A stretch of DNA of 64,000 nt. Origin: Verrucomicrobiaceae bacterium. GTDB lineage: Bacteria; Verrucomicrobiota; Verrucomicrobiia; Verrucomicrobiales; Verrucomicrobiaceae. The position numbers and the translations under genes are program-made. The notes under the pieces are model-generated. The model did not search any database and had not been told where the DNA came from. It was given only the letters and a program-made list of their open reading frames with translations. Shown here one piece after another: positions 36,705-45,788 of this stretch (position 1 is the stretch's first letter; each line of letters opens with the position of its first letter). The stretch is from contig JAIBCL010000004.1 in NCBI GenBank assembly GCA_019694165.1, positions 248,001-312,000 on the forward strand, written 5' to 3'.

Positions 36705-37739
36705 ATGTTCCGCATCGCTCCACCTCGCCGTATTCGCACTGCGCCATCCGCGCACCTCGTGATCCTGTCCGCCATCGCATCCTGTGCCTTGCACGGCTCT
36801 GCGCAGGAATCCGCGCCGGACTGGGTGCTCGAAGGCATCGCGCCCTGGCAGCCGCGCGATTCGCAGGTCGAGTGCGTGTTTGGCGATCAGCTCTGGATCA
36901 TGGGCGGCTGGTTTCAGTCCTACGAAGCACCGCCGAGAGACGTGTGGTCTTCTGCCAACGGAAAGACATGGCGTCTGGTGCAGCGGGAGGCTCCCTGGCT
37001 CCACAGCGACCTGGCCATGAGCATCGCCTTCCGCGACCGCATGTGGGTGATGGGAGGCTGGTACAAAGGCCGGCTCGAAGGCCACTCTGCGAGCAATCAA
37101 GTGTGGTCTTCCGCCGACGGCATCGACTGGCGCCAGGACACAAAGGCTGCCGGCTGGTCGCCGCGCATCGCCGCCGGGCTGGTGGAATTCAAAGGCCGGC
37201 TCTGGATGCTCGGCGGCACCGAGGACTACTACTTCGGCAATGACGTAAATTTGAAAAACGACGTCTGGTCGTCCGCCGACGGAAAAGAATGGAAGCTGGA
37301 GACGGAGCACGCAGGCTGGTCGCCTCGCGGTTATCTCCAGGCCGTGGTGCTCAACGGCCGCATCTACGTCATGGGCGGCGGCAACTACGTGCCGGCGTAT
37401 CACGCGAAGAACGACGTGTGGTCATCCGACGACGGAGTCCGCTGGACACGCGAGATGGAGGCTGCGCCGTGGACGCCACGCCTCTGGTTCTCCGCGGCCG
37501 CGTATCGCGGACGGCTTTGGGTGCTCGGCGGCTGGTCAAAGGAGCACGACAACGCGGGCGATGTGTGGCACTCCGCCGATGGCAAGACATGGACACGGCT
37601 CGAGACGAAGACGTGTTGGAAAGCCCGGCACGAGCACTCGGTCTTTGTCTTCCAGGACAAGCTCTGGGTGGCCGGCGGCCATGCCCGGCCGCTCTCGAGC
37701 GAGGTGTGGTCACTGAAGCTGCCGGCAGACTGGAAGTGA
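36705..37739 (+). CDS. Secreted kelch-like beta-propeller protein
   Basis: 344 residues from the ATG at 36705. After a signal peptide (LVILSAIASCALHGSAQ) come about six propeller blades, each with a Gly-Gly core (WIMGGW, WVMGGW, WMLGGT, YVMGGG, WVLGGW, WVAGGH) and a following DVWSSADGKxW-type strand. This is a kelch/galactose-oxidase-like fold. No catalytic residues of galactose oxidase are evident, so the protein probably binds a ligand. The unusually regular DVWSS(A/D)DG signature recurs in sialidase-like proteins of PVC bacteria. Confidence 0.8.
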   Translation: MFRIAPPRRIRTAPSAHLVILSAIASCALHGSAQESAPDWVLEGIAPWQPRDSQVECVFGDQLWIMGGWFQSYEAPPRDVWSSANGKTWRLVQREAPWLHSDLAMSIAFRDRMWVMGGWYKGRLEGHSASNQVWSSADGIDWRQDTKAAGWSPRIAAGLVEFKGRLWMLGGTEDYYFGNDVNLKNDVWSSADGKEWKLETEHAGWSPRGYLQAVVLNGRIYVMGGGNYVPAYHAKNDVWSSDDGVRWTREMEAAPWTPRLWFSAAAYRGRLWVLGGWSKEHDNAGDVWHSADGKTWTRLETKTCWKARHEHSVFVFQDKLWVAGGHARPLSSEVWSLKLPADWK

Positions 37740-37818
37740 GCGCACACACGACCGGTTGTTGATTCCCCGCCGCCGAAGTCCGCTGAGAAAAACAAGTCGC
37801 GGATGCTGTATTGGTGCC

Positions 37819-39249
37819 ATGCGCACGCTCATTCTCTCCGTCTTCATCTCCGTCTCCGCCCTCGCCGCAGATGCACCCAAGGCTCCGCTCATGGCGGGCG
37901 CCGCCACGAGCAACATCACGCCGGAGATCGGCGGTGACATCATCGGCGGCTTTCTACCCTTCCCTTCCACGCACATCCACGACGAGCTGCACGCCCGCTG
38001 TCTCGTGCTCGACGATGGGAAGGCCAGGGTCGCGCTCGTCGTGTGTGACCTTCTCGGCATCCACCGCAGCGTCTCGCTCGAGGCACGCAAGCTGATCGAG
38101 AAGGAAACCGGCATTGCCGCGTCCAATGTCCTCATTTCCTGCACGCACACCCACTCGGCCACCAGCGCGCTCGGCGACTCGCCACGCGCCTATGTCTCGG
38201 ACATGAAACTGGGCGATTACCAGCGCTTCGTAGCCCGTCGCATCGCCGATGGTGTGAAGCGCGCCGCGAATCTGCTGCGGCCCGCCGAGATCGCCTTCGG
38301 CACTGTCGAGGCCCCGGAGCACGTCTTCGTCCGGCGCTGGTTTCTCAAGGAAGGCACCATGCCGCCGAATCCCTTCGGCAAGATCGACAAGGTGAAAATG
38401 AATCCCGGCGCGGGAAACGCGAATCTCGTCGAGCCGGCGGGCGTGCCTGACACCACCGTGTCATTCATCGCACTGCGGGAGCCGGGCGGACGGCTCATCT
38501 CCGTGTACTCGGCCTACGGGCTGCACTACGTAGGCGGCGTCGGCAATGCGCACATCTCCGCGGACTACTACGGCATGTACTGTGAGGCGTTGAAGAAACT
38601 GCAGTCTGGCGGCGAGAGCGATCCGCCCTTCGTCGCCATCATGGCCAATGGCACCAGCGGAGACGTGAACAACATCAACTTCCTCCACCCGCGCCCAAGC
38701 AAGCCGGCCTACGAGCAGATGCGCTTCGTGGCCGAAGACGTGGCGGGCAAAGTGAATGCCGCGCTCGCGAAAGTCACCTGGAGCAGCACCGCCCCGCTCG
38801 ATGCCCGCTATCGCGAGCTGGGCATCGCGTGGCGCAAGATCGACGCCGATCTCATCAAGTGGGCAAAGGAGACCGAGGCCACCACGCCGCGCATCCAGGG
38901 CAAGGCCGACCTTCCGCTGGCCTACGCGGGCCGCGTCCAGCGCCTCGCGGAAGCCAGCCCAGAGACGAAGGCACCCGTGCAGATCATCCGCATCGGCGAC
39001 GTGTGCATCGGCAGCTCACCGTGCGAGACTTTCGCGGAGACCGGACTCGAATTCAAAAAGCGCAGCCCCTTCCCGCGCTCCTTCATGGTCGAGATCGCCC
39101 ACGGCTACTACGGCTACATGCCCACGCCCCGCCACTTCGAACTCGGCGGCTACGAGACCTGGCCCGGCACGAACAACCTCGAGCCACAAGCCTCCGTCAA
39201 AATCATGGACGCACTGCTCGAGATGGCGGCGGAGGTGAAGGGGAAGTAA
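37819..39249 (+). CDS. Secreted neutral/alkaline ceramidase-like amidase
   Basis: 476 residues from the ATG at 37819 (MRTLILSVFISVSALAADAP, signal peptide). The mature N-terminus (LMAGAATSNITPEIGG) and the HIHDELHARCLVLDDG, NVLISCTHTHSATS and MANGTSGDVNNINF segments are those of the neutral ceramidase N-terminal domain, with the zinc His residues in CTHTHS. The C-terminal Ig-like domain of true ceramidases is short or absent. Relatives in Verrucomicrobia and Planctomycetes are common; the substrate is unknown. A phospholipase-C-like gene follows 13 bp downstream. Confidence 0.85.
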   Translation: MRTLILSVFISVSALAADAPKAPLMAGAATSNITPEIGGDIIGGFLPFPSTHIHDELHARCLVLDDGKARVALVVCDLLGIHRSVSLEARKLIEKETGIAASNVLISCTHTHSATSALGDSPRAYVSDMKLGDYQRFVARRIADGVKRAANLLRPAEIAFGTVEAPEHVFVRRWFLKEGTMPPNPFGKIDKVKMNPGAGNANLVEPAGVPDTTVSFIALREPGGRLISVYSAYGLHYVGGVGNAHISADYYGMYCEALKKLQSGGESDPPFVAIMANGTSGDVNNINFLHPRPSKPAYEQMRFVAEDVAGKVNAALAKVTWSSTAPLDARYRELGIAWRKIDADLIKWAKETEATTPRIQGKADLPLAYAGRVQRLAEASPETKAPVQIIRIGDVCIGSSPCETFAETGLEFKKRSPFPRSFMVEIAHGYYGYMPTPRHFELGGYETWPGTNNLEPQASVKIMDALLEMAAEVKGK

Positions 39250-39262
39250 GCGGGTTCGGCCC

Positions 39263-40546
39263 ATGAAGCCCTGTCTCTTCATCGTCGCGCTCTGCACCTT
39301 TCTGCCATCACTCCCGGCGCACGGCTGGAGCGAGCCGCATCTCGCCATCACCAGGGCCGCGGTGGCCGTGCTGCCTCAGTGGCAGCGCGATTTCCTCGGC
39401 GCTGAAGCCGTGCGGCTGGGCGACGACTACTGCCTCATTCCGGACCACGTCTTCACCGACAAGGAGAACGCGAAATTCGCCGCCATGGAGAGCAAGCCCG
39501 GCGAGGTCTATCTCACCGGGCTGCACCTGCCTGCGCAGCAGCCGGAGAATCTGGAGACGCTGCGCTACTTCATGAGCAGGGCGGTTGCTGCCGTGAGCGA
39601 GCGCAAGGCCGGAGATGCCGCGCGCTACATGGGCACCGTCTGCCACATGCTCGAAGACTTCGGCAGCCCCGCCCACACCGTGCCGGGGGACAACATGTTC
39701 ACCCTGCTCCAGCAGTTCCTCCCCGCATCCGAAGGCATGAAGGACCAGCTCATGCACGGACCCATCGAGAGCGGCGAGATCAGCGTGGACATCAAGGGCT
39801 GGCAGCCCGCGCTGCTCGGCGTCACGGTCGAGGAGGCCGCATGGCGGCTGCTGCACCGCGTGCACGAAGGCATCATCAATGCACGCGGCACCACCATTCC
39901 CATCATCCAGGCGCTCTATGCGGATGATCGTGAAGCCGTCGTGCGGCACCAGCTCCGCGCCGCCACGCTTGATGCGAAGATCGTGGCCGATGCATTCCAC
40001 ACCATCCTGTGCCTCGGCATGCGGAAGTTCGATGCCGGCGGGCGGAAGGCGCTCGATACCGTGCCCATCGGTTCCTTCTGGCCGCTGGAGGCTGAGAACC
40101 TTTGCTTCCCGCAGAAGCAGTTCTTCAGTTCGCCGTATTGGGGCCACCCGCGCAGCGGCGTGATGCTCGAGCGTGGCAAAAAAGCGGTGCCCATCGTGCT
40201 GCGCGTCGAGCAGCAGCCCGGCGTCATCGTCGAGAAGACCTTCGCAGACGGCATCAGCGCCGGCATGGGCCGTCCGCTCACCTACCTCCTGCCGGCGGGC
40301 GTGTTCCGCCGCTTCACCGTCTTCGGCGGCCTGCATCCGAGGCTGGGTGCCAAAGGCCGCGTCGAATTCACCGTCACCGGCGATGGCCGGACCCTCGCCA
40401 CCGCAGTCGTCGCGGGGAACGAACCCGCGCATTCGTTCGACTGCGACGTCTCGGCAGTCGCCCGGCTTCAGCTCGCCCTCACCCCGCGCGGCCTCGACTC
40501 CAAAAGCAACTACGCCGCCTGGGCCGCTCCGCTCCTCGTGAAATAG
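39263..40546 (+). CDS. Secreted phospholipase C/P1-nuclease-like protein with C-terminal NPCBM-like domain
   Basis: 427 residues. The signal peptide ends near HGW; Trp is residue 1 of the mature protein in this family (HGWSEPHLAITRAAVAVLP). The zinc site residues appear as IPDHVF, AARYMGTVCHMLEDFGSPAHTV and RVHEGIIN. Together these are the helical zinc-dependent phospholipase C/P1 nuclease fold. Residues ~290-427 resemble an NPCBM domain (SSPYWGHPRSGVML ... FTVFGGLHPRLG), which binds carbohydrate. It follows the ceramidase-like gene by 13 bp, so both may be exported lipid-degrading enzymes. Confidence 0.75.
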   Translation: MKPCLFIVALCTFLPSLPAHGWSEPHLAITRAAVAVLPQWQRDFLGAEAVRLGDDYCLIPDHVFTDKENAKFAAMESKPGEVYLTGLHLPAQQPENLETLRYFMSRAVAAVSERKAGDAARYMGTVCHMLEDFGSPAHTVPGDNMFTLLQQFLPASEGMKDQLMHGPIESGEISVDIKGWQPALLGVTVEEAAWRLLHRVHEGIINARGTTIPIIQALYADDREAVVRHQLRAATLDAKIVADAFHTILCLGMRKFDAGGRKALDTVPIGSFWPLEAENLCFPQKQFFSSPYWGHPRSGVMLERGKKAVPIVLRVEQQPGVIVEKTFADGISAGMGRPLTYLLPAGVFRRFTVFGGLHPRLGAKGRVEFTVTGDGRTLATAVVAGNEPAHSFDCDVSAVARLQLALTPRGLDSKSNYAAWAAPLLVK

Positions 40547-41248
40547 CCCGCGCCCAGACATGTTCTCAAAATGTTTGTCTGATTGAGGTTCGCGAAAAGG
40601 ACCAGGATCAGGCCAGCGTGACACAACGATGCGGCTTGAGAACCTGCATTCCTCTTCAAGCCCAACGGGCTTGTGTCATTAAGCCCAGGGTTCGGAGAAC
40701 CCTGGGAAGTGGAGGGTAGCCTTACATTCCGTGAGCGAGAACCACAACGTGGTTCCGTCCATCTCGCGGAACCCTGCGGACGGAACCGCGTTGCGGTTCG
40801 CCCTTGATCGAATCGGTCGAGCTGCCACCCATACCCAGGGTTCTGCTGCGCGAACCCTGGGCTGGAAGACAGAAGGCCGTTGGCCTTCTCGGAACTTCGA
40901 CTGAGGGAGCACGCGGGCGTCAGAGGCAGTCCATCGCAAATCGAGGCCTCCCGGTGGTGGGTGGGCAAAATGACATTCATTTTGAGAATCGGCATAGATG
41001 GTTGCCGAAAACGGCTTTGGAAGCCGATTCGGAGCGCGGCAGCACGGGCTGCAAGGCGGACGGTGCAGCCGCTGCCGAGGCGATAACGGCAAACCACCCA
41101 GCGCAGCAGACCGTGCCGCCCCGCCCGAAGATGCAGCACATGCGTTTTTCACCAGCCAGCCAAGCTCTCGCGGCCGTGGGCTGAAGATGGAATTCCTCCG
41201 GTTGGTGCGGCTTTGCGAGTTCGACGGTTCATGATCGTATCAGTGCGC
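40547..41248. other. 702-bp repeat-rich region upstream of PQQ-like gene
   Basis: No gene is supported. From 40657 to 40889 six hairpins are lined up (listed separately). The rest, 40890-41230, holds weaker repeats and unremarkable sequence. Open frames on both strands translate the palindromes and share no features with proteins I know. Confidence 0.6.
40657..40889. repeat. Array of six palindromic hairpins
   Basis: CAAGCCC-AAC-GGGCTTG (40657-40673); CCCAGGGTTC-GGA-GAACCCTGGG (40684-40706); GAACCAC-AAC-GTGGTTC (40739-40755); GAACCGC-GTT-GCGGTTC (40783-40799); CCCAGGGTTC, an 8-base loop, GAACCCTGGG (40834-40861); AGAAGGCC-GTT-GGCCTTCT (40871-40889). Stems are perfect and four loops are AAC or its complement GTT. 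The two CCCAGGGTTC hairpins bracket the group. This is a REP/BIME-like composite element. Confidence 0.85.
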
Positions 41249-43954
41249 ATGACACGCCCGCTCCTCGCTCTCCTTCTCGTTTCATCCGTCGCTCTCGCCG
41301 AAGACTGGCCGCAGTTCATGTTCAACTCGGCGCACTCGGGCAATGCTGCGGATCGGGACATCGACGTGGAGCATCTTGGCCTGCAAGATGCGGTGGCGAT
41401 GAGCGATGGGATTTACACGTCGCCAGTCGTGGCCGATGGCAAGGTGTTCGTCGTCGATGGGTCAGGCGTCGCGGCATGTTTTGAGACGGCGACTCTGAAG
41501 GAGGTGTGGCGATTCCAGAGCAAAGGCGGCAAGCAAAACGTGAACAACGTCAGCTCGCCAGCCATCGTGGGAAAGTATCTGCACTTCGGCACCACGGCGG
41601 GCATTTATTATGTGCTCGATCGCGCGACGGGCGCGGTGGTGAAAGAGATCGACTGCCATGAGCCGATCTTCAGCACGCCGGTCATCGGGAAGGATCGCGT
41701 GTATTTCGCCACGCTCGGCGCGCAGGTGTATGCGATCACGAACGACGGCGAGGTGAAGTGGCAGTGGGATTTCGTGAAGGAAGTCGTCGGCTTCGAGGGC
41801 AATCGCTGGAGCGGCGAGCAGTGGGCGAAGTTTTGCGAGGCGCGCATGTTGAAGACGCTGAAGCCCGGCACCAAGCCGACCTCCAGCGATGGTCGCGTGA
41901 CGTGGAAGGATCACTTCGTCTGCTCGCGCGACATCTGCCTCATCAAGGGCAACGTGGTCGTCGTGCCTGCGGGCGGTCGCACCTTGTTCATCGAAGACAC
42001 CGGTGCAGCACCGAAGCTGAAGGCCACGGGCGAAATCCCCGAGTGGTCCGGCAAAGAGTTCCCCGCCACTTTCGGCCAGAGCGCGGACGACGATGGCAAC
42101 GTCTATGTCCAATGGCATCGCCGCGACAATGCCGGCCGCGTGGACATCATGCGCTTGGTTGGAGACGAGTTGAAGACGGGCGAGTTCGTCCCCGGCACGG
42201 ACACGAACATCCGCATGGATGGCCTGCTGAGTTTTTCGCCGGTGGCGATTCGGGGACAGGATGTGTTTCGCGTGAAGCCAGAGACGGGGCGCGGTTTGAT
42301 CAAGCACAGCATGGCGAGCAAGGAGTCGCTGATGTTGAGTGGTGCGGGTGCGATTGCGCCGCCGGTGGTGACGAAGAGGCATGTCTTTGTTGGCGCACTT
42401 GATGGAGCGCTGAACATTATACCACTCGACGGAAGCAGTCCTATTACACTGCTTCAGTCTTCAAAAGCCCGCGGACCAATCACGGCTCCGGTTGCCGTGG
42501 CTGACAGTCGAGTATTCGTTGCAGGCGAACGAGGTATTTTGTGGATGTTTGCCAAAGAAGACCATTCGCTCAAATCGTCTGCTCTTTCACCTTCGGTCAC
42601 AAAACTCCGCTCCCCCCTCACCGGCCCGCGCGCTGATGCCAAATACGACTGGTTCACCAACTACGGCAACTTCGCCGGGCAGAACTCGAACAACCAGGAC
42701 CTCGCGCCGCCATTGCGGATGCGTTGGGCGCGTCGGCTTGAAGGCACGGTGAAGCATCTGCCCGTGTGCGGCGGCGGTCGGCTTTACACGCACACCGCCG
42801 AGGGCCAGATCATCGCCTGCGAGCAGGACACCGGACGACTCCTGTGGCGCAAGTGGTGGCCGGATGTGTATTTGAGCTTCACCTCGCCGCTCTACATCGA
42901 CGGCAAACTTTTGGTGCCGCAGGCCGGCATCAAGAAATCGTTCGTGCGGTGCCTTGATGCTGCCACGGGCAACATGCTTTGGGAAGCGCCCTTCACCGGA
43001 TCGCCGAGCTGGAGCCGGCAGTTCCCGCCCGTTGTGGTGGGCAAGGTCGCCATCTACGCTAGCGGCACCGGCGAGTATGGACCGCAGGGCAGCGAGAAGT
43101 TCTTCACCTTCGGCGGCGATCCCATCAAGGTGCCCGAGGGCAAGGAGGTGATGAGTTTCATCTATTCCAACGACAACCCCTACTACCCCAAGGATCACCA
43201 CCCGCGCGTCTGGGCCTGGGACCTCGACACCGGCAAGCTCGTGTGGGAGAAGGACTTCGTTGATCTCGGTCGCGGCGGCAATGACTGCGGCCTCTGCGTG
43301 CTCGATGGCAAGCTCTACTACAGCGTCTTCTTCGGCTACGACGCCGATGCGAAAAAGCGTCGCGGCCTTCCCGTGGAAAACAACGGCGTGACGATGTGCG
43401 TCGAGCCCACCACCGGGAAGATCATCTGGCAGACGAACGAATACTACGTCACCAGCAAATGCACGCTCAGCGCCCGCGACGGCAAGCTCTACATCGGCGG
43501 CGCGAACAAGGCCCAGCTCGGCACCGACGACCGCTTCGTCTGGTGTCTCGATGCCAGCACCGGCAAGCTCGTCTGGAAGAGCGACGCCGTGACCAGCGCG
43601 CTCAATTGCGTGAGCGTCGGCGAGAAGTTCATCTTCTCCAACGCCCTGCGCGGCAAAGGCAACGTCTTCGACCGCGACACCGGCAAGGTCACCTTCAGCA
43701 TCCTCACCAACTACGCCTGCTGCCGCTTCACGCTCAGCGAGCCGTATGTGCTCGGCGCGAACATGGACATGATCGACCTCAGCCAGGAAGGCAAACTCGT
43801 CAGCACCGGTCCCGCCATCGACTCCCGCGAATGCCTCGGCGCCGTCGTCAGCAACGGCCGCATCTTCTACACGTCACAGGCCAGCGGTTTCATCGTCTCG
43901 CAGACGTATGGGGTGGAGAGCAAGGATTTGCCGCCGGCTTGGGAGGTGAGGTGA
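41249..43954 (+). CDS. Secreted PQQ-like beta-propeller repeat protein
   Basis: 901 residues from the ATG at 41249; an ATG at 41231 is an alternative. After a signal peptide (LLALLLVSSVALA) the protein has WPQFMFNSAHSGNAA and many blades with the A-W-motif of PQQ repeats (DRATGAVVKEIDCHEP, DTGRLLWRKWWPD, DTGKLVWEKDFVD, STGKLVWKSDAVT). These usually form 8-bladed propellers. Here the length suggests two propellers. No cytochrome motif is seen, so it need not be a dehydrogenase. The 3' end (43788-43954) is homologous to a separate fragment at 50148-50314. Confidence 0.88.
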   Translation: MTRPLLALLLVSSVALAEDWPQFMFNSAHSGNAADRDIDVEHLGLQDAVAMSDGIYTSPVVADGKVFVVDGSGVAACFETATLKEVWRFQSKGGKQNVNNVSSPAIVGKYLHFGTTAGIYYVLDRATGAVVKEIDCHEPIFSTPVIGKDRVYFATLGAQVYAITNDGEVKWQWDFVKEVVGFEGNRWSGEQWAKFCEARMLKTLKPGTKPTSSDGRVTWKDHFVCSRDICLIKGNVVVVPAGGRTLFIEDTGAAPKLKATGEIPEWSGKEFPATFGQSADDDGNVYVQWHRRDNAGRVDIMRLVGDELKTGEFVPGTDTNIRMDGLLSFSPVAIRGQDVFRVKPETGRGLIKHSMASKESLMLSGAGAIAPPVVTKRHVFVGALDGALNIIPLDGSSPITLLQSSKARGPITAPVAVADSRVFVAGERGILWMFAKEDHSLKSSALSPSVTKLRSPLTGPRADAKYDWFTNYGNFAGQNSNNQDLAPPLRMRWARRLEGTVKHLPVCGGGRLYTHTAEGQIIACEQDTGRLLWRKWWPDVYLSFTSPLYIDGKLLVPQAGIKKSFVRCLDAATGNMLWEAPFTGSPSWSRQFPPVVVGKVAIYASGTGEYGPQGSEKFFTFGGDPIKVPEGKEVMSFIYSNDNPYYPKDHHPRVWAWDLDTGKLVWEKDFVDLGRGGNDCGLCVLDGKLYYSVFFGYDADAKKRRGLPVENNGVTMCVEPTTGKIIWQTNEYYVTSKCTLSARDGKLYIGGANKAQLGTDDRFVWCLDASTGKLVWKSDAVTSALNCVSVGEKFIFSNALRGKGNVFDRDTGKVTFSILTNYACCRFTLSEPYVLGANMDMIDLSQEGKLVSTGPAIDSRECLGAVVSNGRIFYTSQASGFIVSQTYGVESKDLPPAWEVR

Positions 43955-43962
43955 GCGCCACG

Positions 43963-44071
43963 GAGGATAGGCCTCCGGCCTGTCAACGGCCCGGGGCTTT
44001 CAGCCTCTGTCCGACTCCCCTGAAGGCCAGAGGCCCCAGGCCAATGACAGGCGTGGACGCCTATCCTCCAC
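43963..44071. repeat. ~109-bp inverted-repeat element (cassette 5' flank, copy 1)
   Basis: Outer ends GGAGGATAGGC ... GCCTATCCTCC are inverted repeats. Inner segments (GGCCCGGGGCTTTCAGCCTC and GAGGCCCCAGGCC) also pair. Together they make a long imperfect hairpin directly after the PQQ stop codon; it could serve as a terminator or be a MITE-type element. It is repeated at 50323-50431. Confidence 0.75.
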
Positions 44072-44127
44072 TCTCAGCCCGCTTTCCACTCATTGACCAT
44101 CGCTGGGCGTCCCCGTAATCTCCCGCC

Positions 44128-44340
44128 ATGACAGCCGCCCAGATCATTCAAGAGATCGACTGCCTGCCTCCGACGGAGGTCGAAAGGATCGCAACACACG
44201 CAAACGAGCGACTTGAGGAGCTTCGTCAGCTTTCGCCGGTAGCATTGGGTATGCTGCTAGATCAGTTCATTGAAGCCTCCGATCCGAATGAAGTTGAGCG
44301 ACTGAGAGAGGAAGTCACCAAAGGCTTTTACGGGCGCTGA
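44128..44340 (+). CDS. Cassette ORF A (copy 1), 70-residue helical protein, antitoxin-like size
   Basis: 70 residues, acidic and helical (MTAAQIIQEIDCLPPTEVER ... EVTKGFYGR). The N-terminal MTAAQIIQEIDxLP pattern recalls small antitoxin-type proteins encoded ahead of toxin genes, but no DNA-binding motif can be named. The stop is 4 bp before the next ORF. The copy at 50488 is identical. Evidence for being real: exact conservation in both copies, tight spacing and an ATG start. Confidence 0.6.
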   Translation: MTAAQIIQEIDCLPPTEVERIATHANERLEELRQLSPVALGMLLDQFIEASDPNEVERLREEVTKGFYGR

Positions 44341-44344
44341 TCCG

Positions 44345-44590
44345 ATGCCCAAGATCCGCCGTGCCCGCCTGCCGAATGCTCTCTTCCAGCATTTGCTCAC
44401 TCGTGCCCGAGAACGCCAGCTTTCGAGGGACGACATTCTCGCCTTCGCCGCGTGGCTCGACACCAACCCCGAAGTCCCCGAAGGCGAATGGTTTAAGCGG
44501 TTCCCCGGCCTCATCGCCTGCGGCGAGGACGAACTGGTGAAGACCTTCCGCATTCCCGGCCAGGTGCCGCATGGTGAGGAAGTGTTCTGA
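44345..44590 (+). CDS. Cassette ORF B (copy 1), 81-residue conserved protein
   Basis: 81 residues: a basic start (MPKIRRARLPNALFQHLLTR), a helix, then WLDTNPEVPEGEWFKRFPGL and a C-terminal GEDELVKTFRIPGQVPHGEEV. I know no function. The start is 4 bp after ORF A, so they are probably translated together, as in toxin-antitoxin pairs. The copy at 50705 is identical. Confidence 0.6.
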   Translation: MPKIRRARLPNALFQHLLTRARERQLSRDDILAFAAWLDTNPEVPEGEWFKRFPGLIACGEDELVKTFRIPGQVPHGEEVF

Positions 44591-44640
44591 CCGGCGATGA
44601 ATCCATTCGCAATCGAATCGCCGCCACCTACCCTTCGCCC

Positions 44641-44871
44641 ATGACCGAAGCCGAACGCGAACTCACCAAACGCTGGGTGGACACCTGGGCCAAGGCCGCG
44701 CCCGAGTTGCAGAAGGTGCGCGATGCGGACATCCGAGCGGCGGACACGGCAAAGGCAATGCGGCTCTTTGCGGGATCTGCTGAGTGGGCTGTGGTTCACC
44801 GCCCGGCCTTGCCGACCTCCGGCCTCATCGAGCAACAACGATGGTTCGCCAAGCTGGCCGCAGCGTCATGA
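44641..44871 (+). CDS. Cassette ORF C (copy 1), 76-residue partner of the nucleotidyltransferase
   Basis: 76 residues (MTEAERELTKRWVDTWAKAA ... SGLIEQQRWFAKLAAAS), mostly helical. Its stop overlaps the ATG of the nucleotidyltransferase gene (ATGA, 44868-44871), so the two are co-translated. Small helical proteins directly ahead of AbiEii/MNT-type nucleotidyltransferases are usually partners or antitoxins; that is inference here. Copy at 51001. Confidence 0.7.
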   Translation: MTEAERELTKRWVDTWAKAAPELQKVRDADIRAADTAKAMRLFAGSAEWAVVHRPALPTSGLIEQQRWFAKLAAAS

Positions 44872-45449
44872 ACGAACTCACCAAGCTGGCTTTGGAACTT
44901 CAAAGCTTCTTTGAAACGAGGAACTGGTCCTTTTGCATCATCGGCGGGATCGCCGTTCAGCACTGGGGCGAGCCAAGGTTCACCAAGGACGTGGACATCA
45001 CGCTGCTGACCGGATTCGGAGGAGAAGAAGCCTTCGTTGACAGTCTTATCTCCGCTTATGAGTCCAGAGTCAGTGACGCCCGGGAGTTTGCGCTTCGCAA
45101 TCGTGTGCTTCTGCTTCGCTCCTCACAAGGCATCGGCATTGATGTGGCGCTCGGCGCGCTGCCTTTTGAGGATCAAGCCGTGAAGCGTGCGCGGAAGATT
45201 GAAGTCGAAGCAGGAGCATCGTTGCGACTTTGCACCGCTGAAGACCTCATCGTGATGAAAGCCTTCGCGAGCCGCCCGCTGGACTGGAACGACGTGCGCG
45301 GCATCCTCGTCCGCCAGGGCACAAGCAACCTCGACTGGCCCTACATCCAGCGTCAGTTGCAACCGCTCTGCGAGATCAAGGAAGCCCCGGAGATCATGAC
45401 ACAGCTTGAAAGCCTTCGTCGCGAGGTGGCTCTGAATGAAGGAGCGTGA
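44868..45449 (+). CDS. Cassette ORF D (copy 1), AbiEii/MNT-like nucleotidyltransferase
   Basis: 193 residues from the ATG at 44868, chosen for its ATGA overlap with ORF C. The nucleotidyltransferase pattern is present: FCIIGGIAVQHWGEPRFTKDVDITLL, i.e. a glycine-glycine helix start and DxD metal ligands, then GIGIDVALGALPFEDQAV with a third acidic residue. LRLCTAEDLIVMKAFASRPLDWNDVRGIL is typical of the AbiEii/AbiGii toxin family. Toxins of this kind add nucleotides to tRNA or proteins. The C-terminus differs from copy 2 at three residues (Q/R, S/K, G/R). Confidence 0.85.
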   Translation: MNELTKLALELQSFFETRNWSFCIIGGIAVQHWGEPRFTKDVDITLLTGFGGEEAFVDSLISAYESRVSDAREFALRNRVLLLRSSQGIGIDVALGALPFEDQAVKRARKIEVEAGASLRLCTAEDLIVMKAFASRPLDWNDVRGILVRQGTSNLDWPYIQRQLQPLCEIKEAPEIMTQLESLRREVALNEGA

Positions 45450-45788
45450 CTTGGAGCGATCCTGTCTCGAAAAAGACGCAACATCGGCGAGAGCGACTTC
45501 GTGAAGCCTCCAAACGCACGAACCCATTTGTTGCTTTTTGCACCCTGACCCCGGTTCCCCTGACCCCGGTTCCCTTTCTTGTCTTCCTTGGGGGTTGGTG
45601 GGGATGTTGGTTCCATCTCAGACTGCTGGGATTTTGGGCGCACGATTCTCCTGATCGCGGCACACTCGGTTGGAAGAAGGCCACGAAAGTTAATGGAAAC
45701 CCACGCTATACGCTCGTCAAACGCTCATTGCATCGCCAAAGAGATGAACAAATGAGCGTTCAGCACGGAAAGGCTGCGGGTTGCGATG
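45450..45788. other. Cassette 3' flank and non-coding region
   Basis: 45450-45560 is the conserved flank found at all three cassette ends, closing with two tandem CCTGACCCCGGTTCCC-type units (45544-45572). From 45573 to 45788 no gene is seen; open frames on both strands translate the repeat. Confidence 0.6.

Larger units (their letters stand above)
43788..45548. repeat. Segmental duplication, copy 1 (PQQ tail + four-gene cassette)
   Basis: Offset of 6360 bp to copy 2 (50148-51903). From 43941 to about 45351 the copies are nearly identical; the one difference seen in the upstream part is T at 44008 versus G at 50368. Upstream (43788-43940) they differ mostly at third codon positions. Downstream of 45352 they differ again. 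The end is CATTTGTTGCTTTTTG then CCTGACCCCGGTTCCC. Confidence 0.95.

Noticed and set aside
43963-44071. Reading the inverted repeat after the PQQ gene as a simple terminator
   Set aside because: It is over 100 bp, compound, has no T-run and is duplicated with the cassette, so a repeat element is the better description.
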